NCBI RefSeq assembly: GCF_000482465.1
Contig: NZ_AXVJ01000040.1
Coordinates: 118,490 to 182,489 of the forward strand
DNA length: 64,000 nt
Reading direction: 5' to 3'
Source: Runella limosa DSM 17973
GTDB lineage: Bacteria > Bacteroidota > Bacteroidia > Cytophagales > Spirosomataceae
In this document: one piece after another, positions 58,573-64,000 of the stretch
Numbering within the stretch: the stretch's first letter is position 1
Layout: the number at the start of each line of letters is the position of its first letter
Position numbers and translations under genes: made by a program
The notes under the pieces: model-generated
The model's database searches: none
Told to the model about the DNA's origin: nothing
Seen by the model: the letters and a program-made list of their open reading frames with translations, nothing else

Positions 58573-59964
58573 TTAGAGGTAAATTTGAAGTTGGGCAATA
58601 AACTCTCCATATTTCTTACTTACACCCGCCGCCGTCAGGCCTGGGCGCAGCGAATATTGCGTGGTAATTTTGGCATGGTGGCCGTCGATGAGCCAGTTGA
58701 TGCCTGTATCAAAGTTTGAAACTGTTTTTGACAGCGCATCAAAGTTCTTGCTGGTATATGCCATGAAGGGTTGTACGCGCATTTTAGGTCTGTCGGTAGC
58801 TTTTGGCAACAATAAGCCTATTTGTGTGTAGAAGATTTTTCCAGTTCCAATCATAGGTTGTGCATTTCCTGCTCCTGCCAAAAGTTTATCAGCGCCTGTA
58901 TAAGAAGCATCGGCAGCTCCAATGTTCATAATTCCGATATTTCTCAAGTAGTTTGGACCGAAATTATACTTGAAAAAGCCCGAATAAACGGTAATAGCCG
59001 TGTTTTTTTCTTTTTTACCAATGGGCATATCCAAGAAAGCATCTACTGACATCAGGTTTACGTTGTGTTTGGTCACCGTGCCATTGACCGACGAACGTGT
59101 ACCTTCGGGTTGGCTGTAAAACCCAGCTCCGATGTTAAACACACGCTTCGTTCCCAAATAGGTTCCTACTTTGAACGGCAACAGATTTGATTCTGAATCT
59201 AAGAACTGGTACTCAACATATCCCGTTTTGGCCCACTTGCTCGTTCCGTTGTTATCAACTGCTACGGCTTTTACACCATCGGTTACGTTTGCTGGCGCAA
59301 TACTTGTATTAAAGGGCTTATTTAATCCAAAACGGTATTCAAGTTTGTTCAATTTTCCTTTGGCAAAAAAGCCATATTGACGTGCAAACTGATCGGCATT
59401 GTCAATCGTTGCCCAAGAGAAAATAGGCGAGTCAACGGTCAAAAAGTTAAGTGTTGAAGCCATTGTCATCCGCGATATACCCATAAAATAATGTAACCCT
59501 GCTCCTACGCTCAAACTTGAGTTTTTGTTTTCTTTGGTAGGTAAAATCAAATGGTACTCGTTCCAAAAATCGTGGAAAAACATTTGCGGTTTCTTGCCAT
59601 TTCCGTAGCCTCCTGTTCCTGTACTTCCTGAGCCGCCGCCGTTGATAAATGTTTGGTTGTTGATACCAAAGTGAGCCAAAATCATATACCGCTTGCTTAC
59701 TTGTGAATAGGCCAACATCCTAAGACGACGTCCCGAAATATCAAAATTTGATTTGGCAGCTTCTCCCCCCACAGTCGTCCCAGGGTTAAGCTGAGTTGCT
59801 CTAAACCACGTTTGGTTCCACGTGATCACACGAATGTACTTTGTTTTTTCGGGGTTCAAATCAAGTTTGATACCCGTTCCGTAATCAGTCGAGCCTTGGC
59901 CATAACTCGTTGTGGCCAAGAGGCTACTGGCCATCAATACCAGTAAGGTTAAACACTTTTTCAT
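58573..59964 (-). CDS. Outer-membrane porin (OprO/OprP-like)
   Basis: A 463-residue outer-membrane protein. The signal peptide MKKCLTLLVLMASSLLATTSYGQ is followed by a beta-barrel pattern: IRVITWNQTWFRATQLNPGT, RRLRMLAYSQVSKRYMILAHFGINNQTF, and an ending YGEFIAQLQIYL with terminal hydrophobic strand. A Gly-rich loop (GGGSGSTGTGGYGNGKK, about 110-128) lies between strands. The likely role is passage of small acids into the periplasm for the MHS transporter just downstream. It is the first gene of the operon, with a good promoter 48-85 bp upstream. Confidence 0.82.
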   Translation of the reverse strand: MKKCLTLLVLMASSLLATTSYGQGSTDYGTGIKLDLNPEKTKYIRVITWNQTWFRATQLNPGTTVGGEAAKSNFDISGRRLRMLAYSQVSKRYMILAHFGINNQTFINGGGSGSTGTGGYGNGKKPQMFFHDFWNEYHLILPTKENKNSSLSVGAGLHYFMGISRMTMASTLNFLTVDSPIFSWATIDNADQFARQYGFFAKGKLNKLEYRFGLNKPFNTSIAPANVTDGVKAVAVDNNGTSKWAKTGYVEYQFLDSESNLLPFKVGTYLGTKRVFNIGAGFYSQPEGTRSSVNGTVTKHNVNLMSVDAFLDMPIGKKEKNTAITVYSGFFKYNFGPNYLRNIGIMNIGAADASYTGADKLLAGAGNAQPMIGTGKIFYTQIGLLLPKATDRPKMRVQPFMAYTSKNFDALSKTVSNFDTGINWLIDGHHAKITTQYSLRPGLTAAGVSKKYGEFIAQLQIYL

Positions 59965-60018
59965 AGGTTTGTTAAAGGAAAGAGGTTAAAAAAAGAGGTC
60001 GGTTCATTTTGTGTTATT

Positions 60019-60049
60019 CAAATATTTTTTTGAATAATCACTCGACAAA
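60019..60049 (-). promoter_or_regulatory. Promoter of the porin/carboxylate operon
   Basis: On the minus strand TTTG (60046-60049) is followed after 19 bp by AATATTTG (60019-60026). This is close to the Bacteroidota TTTG-N19-21-TAnnTTTG promoter. An inverted repeat TTATTCAAA/TTTGAATAA overlaps the -7 box and could be an operator. The rest of 59965-60302 is AT-rich with no gene. Confidence 0.65.
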
Positions 60050-60302
60050 AGTGGAAGAAAGGATTTAAAAATCCGCTTGGGTGATGTTGTTATGCTAAAC
60101 GCGTATAGGTAGCGAACAAAACGGCTGTTTTTAAGCAAAAATCAGTAGAAAAATGCGAGATAGAGAAAAAATGAGCAATAAAACAAAGGCAATAGTAGAA
60201 GTTACCCCCATACTATTTTGAAAATACGCCCTAAAAATCATCTATTTTAATTTAGCAAACATATAGTAATTTAGCAATAAATGGCCATATAATATAAAAA
60301 AA

Positions 60303-60329
60303 TGGGGGTAACGTCGTCCGTTACCCCCA
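60303..60329 (-). terminator. Terminator of the zinc-ribbon/HTH gene
   Basis: TGGGGGTAACG pairs with CGTTACCCCCA around five bases. On the minus strand it is followed by seven Ts. The motif GTTACCCCCAT is echoed at 60194-60204. Confidence 0.85.
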
Positions 60330-60352
60330 CCTTAATGCACTTATTGGTGTAA

Positions 60353-60775
60353 TTAATCTTTGAATCTTTCCCATTTAATCATCATAAACTTATCTCCTAA
60401 TTCGGTCACAATCATGCCCGTTCCTTCCAAATTTTTACGGTCGGCATAAAACTCAGCCAGCTCTTTGTGATTCATCACTTTGTAGGTAGCATGGTGCGTA
60501 ATTCGATCGGGCATTTTGATTTGGTACTTCTTTACCCAGTTCATCACCGACACATGGCTTACCCCCAGAAGCCGCTCAATTTCACGGTAACTAACCCCCT
60601 CAATGTACAACTGAAGCGCCTTAATCACATAATAGGAGCTAATCCCTTTGCCAAGCTTATCGACCGTAAAATTGTAATCGCATTTTTTACAACGGAAACG
60701 CTGACGGTCTTTGATGATTCCGTTCTTGACAGTTTCGAGACTGTCGCATTTGGGGCATTTGAGTGTTGCTGCCAT
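60353..60775 (-). CDS. Zinc-ribbon plus HTH protein resembling IS1 InsA
   Basis: A 140-residue protein. Residues 1-35 form a zinc ribbon with CPKC (Cys7, Cys10) and CKKC (Cys29, Cys32) around a KNGIIKDRQRFR loop, very like IS1-family InsA. Residues about 55-85 form an HTH (ALQLYIEGVSYREIERLLGVSHVSVMNWVKKY), also InsA-like. The last 50 residues (VMNHKELAEFYADRKNLEGTGMIVTELGDKFMMIKWERF) are unlike the IS1 catalytic part and no DDE domain follows. No terminal inverted repeats are seen. It may be a transposase-derived transcription factor, possibly of the aceB promoter 280 bp away. Confidence 0.75.
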   Translation of the reverse strand: MAATLKCPKCDSLETVKNGIIKDRQRFRCKKCDYNFTVDKLGKGISSYYVIKALQLYIEGVSYREIERLLGVSHVSVMNWVKKYQIKMPDRITHHATYKVMNHKELAEFYADRKNLEGTGMIVTELGDKFMMIKWERFKD

Positions 60776-60979
60776 GAAAAAGGAATGGTTAAGTTATAAT
60801 TAGAGGAAGTGTCCTATAGTAATTTACCAAAGCTAATAGGACTATTCATATAAAAAAATGTTTTTGGTTACGTTTAGTATTGTTTTGCTAATTAACTATA
60901 GTTTTCAAATTTTCTTTTTTGAGATTTCCTCTGATTTTCAACAACTTAACAATTTTTGTTTTGCACAAATCTTTGTTTT

Positions 60980-61023
60980 AGCGAAATTTCGCTTGTTTTA
61001 TATTTTTCGCTAACATACTTTTG
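60980..61023 (+). promoter_or_regulatory. aceB promoter with palindromic site
   Basis: -7 box TACTTTTG at 61016-61023, with TTG at 60993-60995 exactly 20 bp upstream. The perfect palindrome AGCGAAATTTCGCT (60980-60993) covers the -33 region and a half-site TTTCGCT recurs at 61004-61010. This looks like a regulator-binding site for the glyoxylate genes. The remaining 60776-60979 is AT-rich without a gene. Confidence 0.6.
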
Positions 61024-61058
61024 AAACATCAATTACACTTCATCAACACTTGAACAAA

Positions 61059-62672
61059 ATGAGTACTCAAACCGACACCCTCCTTGAAGGCATTGACATC
61101 ACAGGAACGATGTGTAGCCAGTACGACCAAATCTTAACCCCTGAGGCTCTGCAATTTATCGCTCACTTGCACCGACGCTTCAACGGGCGCCGCCTCGAAC
61201 TCCTTCGCTTCCGCGACCTTCGTACCATCGCAATTCAAAAAGGAGAAATGCCGCAGTTCCTTCCCGAAACTGCTCCTATTCGCGAAGCCGACTGGACCGT
61301 CAATGCCATTCCCAATGATTTACAAAACCGCCGTATCGAAATTACAGGCCCCGTTGACCGCCGCATGGTCATCAATGCCCTCAATTCGGGAGCAAATGTG
61401 TTTATGGCCGATTTTGAAGATGCCTCTTCTCCCACTTGGAGCAATATGGTAGAAGGGCAAGCCAATCTGTACGACGCGATTCGTCGCCAAATCGACTTTA
61501 CGGCCGAGAATGGTAAAAACTACCAACTCAACGACAACATAGCTACGTTGGTGGTTCGTCCGCGCGGCTGGCACCTCCACGAAAAGCACTTACTCATTGA
61601 CAATCAATTTGTTTCGGCTTCATTATTCGACTTTGGATTATACTTTTTCCACAACACTCATCAATTGCTTCAAAACGGCAGCGGCCCGTATTTTTATCTC
61701 CCCAAACTCGAAAGTCACTCAGAGGCACGGCTTTGGAACGATGTGTTTATTGCAGCCCAAGAGTGGTTCCACTTGCCTCTGGGCACCATCAAAGCGACGG
61801 TTTTGATTGAAACAATTTTGGCCGCGTTCGAAATGGATGAAATCATTTACGAGCTTCGACATCACTTGGCTGGACTGAATGCGGGGCGCTGGGATTACAT
61901 TTTTAGCATCATTAAAAAATTCAAAGATTATCCCGAATTTATCTTGCCCGACCGTACCCAAGTCACCATGCGAATGCCATTTATGCGGGCTTATTGTCGG
62001 CTTTTGGTTCAAACCTGTCACAAACGAGGTGCCCACGCCATCGGCGGGATGTCGGCTTTCATTCCTAGCCGCCGCGATGCAGAAGTCAACCGCATTGCCT
62101 TTGAACGGGTAGAAGCCGACAAACAACTTGAAGTAGAAACTGGCTTTGATGGCACGTGGGTCGCCCATCCTGATTTGGTATCGGTTGCCAAAGCTCCTTT
62201 CGACGCTATGCTCGGTGCTCAACCCCACCAAAAACACATCAAACGTGAATATGACCGCATCGAAGCCGAAGCGCTTATCGACGTTTATATCAAGGAGGGA
62301 ACTATCAGTGAAAATGGCTTACGTGCCAATATCAACATAGGTATCCTGTACATTGCCTCTTGGCTACGTGGCGTAGGTGCCGCTGCCATTCATAACTTGA
62401 TGGAAGATGCCGCCACCGCCGAAATTTCGAGGGCGCAGGTATGGCAGTGGCTGCATCACGAGGTCAAAACCTTTGAAGGACACCCAATTACCCTTAACTC
62501 GTACAAAAACGTTTTTGCCGACGAACTCAGTAAAATCAAAGAAGACGTTGGTAAAGAAGCGTTTACCAAAGGCCATTACGAACAAGCTGCCGAATTGTTT
62601 GACCGTTTGGTCACGCAGCCCCAATTCGAGGCTTTTTTGACACTTCCCGCTTACGACCTCTTAGACGCCTAG
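61059..62672 (+). CDS. aceB: Malate synthase A
   Basis: Condenses glyoxylate with acetyl-CoA to malate, the second step of the glyoxylate bypass. From ATG 61059 ([16 protein letters not shown]) the protein has 537 residues, typical of the A isoform. [28 protein letters not shown] near residue 110, [14 protein letters not shown] near 168, [24 protein letters not shown] near 245 and [12 protein letters not shown] near 275 are family blocks with the catalytic Arg and metal-binding Glu/Asp. A TTG at 61050 is a less likely start. aceA follows after 50 bp, so they form an operon. Confidence 0.96.
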   Translation: MSTQTDTLLEGIDITGTMCSQYDQILTPEALQFIAHLHRRFNGRRLELLRFRDLRTIAIQKGEMPQFLPETAPIREADWTVNAIPNDLQNRRIEITGPVDRRMVINALNSGANVFMADFEDASSPTWSNMVEGQANLYDAIRRQIDFTAENGKNYQLNDNIATLVVRPRGWHLHEKHLLIDNQFVSASLFDFGLYFFHNTHQLLQNGSGPYFYLPKLESHSEARLWNDVFIAAQEWFHLPLGTIKATVLIETILAAFEMDEIIYELRHHLAGLNAGRWDYIFSIIKKFKDYPEFILPDRTQVTMRMPFMRAYCRLLVQTCHKRGAHAIGGMSAFIPSRRDAEVNRIAFERVEADKQLEVETGFDGTWVAHPDLVSVAKAPFDAMLGAQPHQKHIKREYDRIEAEALIDVYIKEGTISENGLRANINIGILYIASWLRGVGAAAIHNLMEDAATAEISRAQVWQWLHHEVKTFEGHPITLNSYKNVFADELSKIKEDVGKEAFTKGHYEQAAELFDRLVTQPQFEAFLTLPAYDLLDA

Positions 62673-62722
62673 CAATCTTTCTCTTTTTTATCAAATACAC
62701 TTCATCACAAACATCAACAACA

Positions 62723-64000
62723 ATGAAAATTAGCACACAAAATCGCATTCAATCGCTCATTGCCGATTGGACAACCAACCCTCGTTGGAACGGAATTCAG
62801 CGCCCATACACGGCCGAAGAAGTAGTTCGTCTAGCGGGTTCGTACCAAATCGAACACTCTGTGGCTCGTATGGGCGCCGAAAAATTGTGGAATTTGCTCC
62901 AAAACGACCAATGGGTTGCAGGGTTGGGCGCACTTACGGGCAACCAAGCCGTGCAGGAAGTAGCTGCGGGCATGAAAGCCATTTATCTTTCGGGCTGGCA
63001 AGTAGCTGCCGATGCCAATTTAGCAGGACAAATGTACCCCGACCAAAGCCTTTACCCCTCCGACAGCGTTCCAGCAGTCGTAAAACGAATCAATAATTCC
63101 CTTTTGCGCGCCGACCAAATCCAATCGGTGAGTAATGACGGCAATATCGACTGGCTTGTCCCGATCGTAGCCGACGCCGAAGCAGGTTTTGGAGGAAACC
63201 TCAATGCGTTTGAATTGATGAAACAAATGATTGAGGCGGGAGCATCTGGCGTTCACTTTGAAGACCAACTTTCTTCGGCCAAAAAATGTGGTCACTTAGG
63301 CGGGAAAGTATTGGTACCTACCCAAGAAGCCATCAACAAACTGGTCGCGGCACGCCTTGCTGCCGATGTCATGGGTGTACCCACGCTGGTTATTGCTCGT
63401 ACCGATGCCGAAGCCGCCAATCTTATCACGTCCGACATCGACGAACGCGATGAGAAATTTATCCGCCGCGATTTGGGCCGTACGCCCGAAGGTTTTTACT
63501 ACGTTCGGAATGGGCTCGAACAAGGCATCGACCGTGGACTAAGCTACGCGCCTTATGCCGACTTGATTTGGATGGAAACGGGCAATCCTGACTTAGGACT
63601 AGCGCGTGAGTTTGCCGAAAGCATCCGCAGTCAGTTCCCCGATAAATTGTTGGCCTACAATTGCTCACCCTCTTTCAACTGGGCGAAGTTTATGGACGAA
63701 AAACAAATGCTTAACTTCCGTGAAAAGATTGCAGAAATGGGGTATAAGTTCCAATTCATTACTTTGGCAGGCTTCCACGCCCTCAATACGGCTATGTTTG
63801 AACTATCGTCGGCCTACGTAGAACGCGGAATGGCAGGTTTTTCCGAACTACAACAACGTGAATTTGCGCTCCAAGCCAAAGGCTTTAAAGCCGTAAAACA
63901 CCAAGCTTTTGTGGGAACAGGCTATTTTGATGCGGTTCAAAATACCGTAACCGCGGGTACTTCTGCGACTGTCGCCATGAAGGGCTCCACCGAAGAAGAG
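62723..64000 (+). CDS. aceA: Isocitrate lyase, 3' end beyond the window
   Basis: Splits isocitrate into glyoxylate and succinate. The frame is open from ATG 62723 ([34 protein letters not shown]) to the last base, 426 codons, so only a short C-terminal part is missing. The active-site signature [10 protein letters not shown] (catalytic Cys) starts near residue 190; [19 protein letters not shown] near 150 and [13 protein letters not shown] near 223 bind metal and substrate. Together with aceB, acs and prpE this allows growth on C2 and C3 acids. Confidence 0.96.
   Translation, partial: MKISTQNRIQSLIADWTTNPRWNGIQRPYTAEEVVRLAGSYQIEHSVARMGAEKLWNLLQNDQWVAGLGALTGNQAVQEVAAGMKAIYLSGWQVAADANLAGQMYPDQSLYPSDSVPAVVKRINNSLLRADQIQSVSNDGNIDWLVPIVADAEAGFGGNLNAFELMKQMIEAGASGVHFEDQLSSAKKCGHLGGKVLVPTQEAINKLVAARLAADVMGVPTLVIARTDAEAANLITSDIDERDEKFIRRDLGRTPEGFYYVRNGLEQGIDRGLSYAPYADLIWMETGNPDLGLAREFAESIRSQFPDKLLAYNCSPSFNWAKFMDEKQMLNFREKIAEMGYKFQFITLAGFHALNTAMFELSSAYVERGMAGFSELQQREFALQAKGFKAVKHQAFVGTGYFDAVQNTVTAGTSATVAMKGSTEEE

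Noticed and set aside
60353..60775. Intact IS1 insertion sequence
   Set aside because: Only the InsA-like DNA-binding part is present; no InsB/DDE frame and no terminal inverted repeats were found around it.

Overview
The window reads as a chromosome segment of a Bacteroidota bacterium of the order Cytophagales (Runella/Dyadobacter/Spirosoma-like). The supports are a full-length SprA type IX secretion translocon, a SusC/SusD pair, promoters of the Bacteroidota type (TAnnTTTG -7 boxes), weak Shine-Dalgarno signals and many perfect palindromic terminators. Genus assignment is inference. No rRNA, tRNA or phage was recognised.

Layout. 1-2.5 kb: 3' end of a Ser/Thr phosphatase, a degenerate ~10-bp tandem repeat block, recO, argB and a RidA-family gene, then a cluster of GGTTGCTCACAACC palindromes. 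2.85-10.2 kb: sprA. 10.6-16.8 kb: a glycoprotein-glycan degradation cluster of GH125 exo-mannosidase, GH29 fucosidase, glycosylasparaginase and a second GH29. It is interrupted by a REP-associated Y1 transposase (RAYT), with hairpin and 75-bp repeats that run into the 5' end of the second fucosidase gene. 16.9-26 kb: a decayed cytochrome c peroxidase, an MFS transporter, a double SGNH esterase, an autoinhibited Fic protein, GH18, an AraC-type regulator, GH30 and a DUF1080 protein; this continues the secreted sugar-hydrolase theme. 26-29.1 kb: a small membrane protein, a glutamine amidotransferase whose coding sequence contains the ~10-bp repeat, an outer-membrane-like protein, and a higB/higA toxin-antitoxin pair separated by 337 bp holding two CRISPR-like repeats. 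29.2-34.4 kb: aldehyde dehydrogenase, S9 peptidase and a TlpA-like protein lacking the CxxC pair. 35.1-43.6 kb: SusC/SusD, a beta-helix protein, a small membrane protein and an NHL propeller protein. 43.8-48.7 kb: two glycosyltransferases, an M28 peptidase and a DUF1501 protein.

48.9-64 kb is a coherent short-chain carboxylate module. On the minus strand, in order of transcription: a porin, an MHS-type MFS transporter, two small membrane proteins, a symporter-STAC-histidine kinase hybrid, a stand-alone receiver, a 44-residue membrane peptide and a propionyl-CoA synthetase-like enzyme, with acetyl-CoA synthetase further on. On the plus strand lie the glyoxylate-bypass genes aceB and aceA. The layout recalls CrbS/CrbR control of acetate use, but the receiver has no DNA-binding domain. 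A gene with an IS1 InsA-like zinc ribbon and HTH lies just upstream of aceB, in the opposite direction.

The signals I consider most worth follow-up are the RAYT/REP insertion that appears to have rewritten the N-terminus of a fucosidase, the CRISPR-like repeats inside the higBA locus, the in-frame repeat within an amidotransferase, and the carboxylate-sensing operon with its three small membrane proteins.
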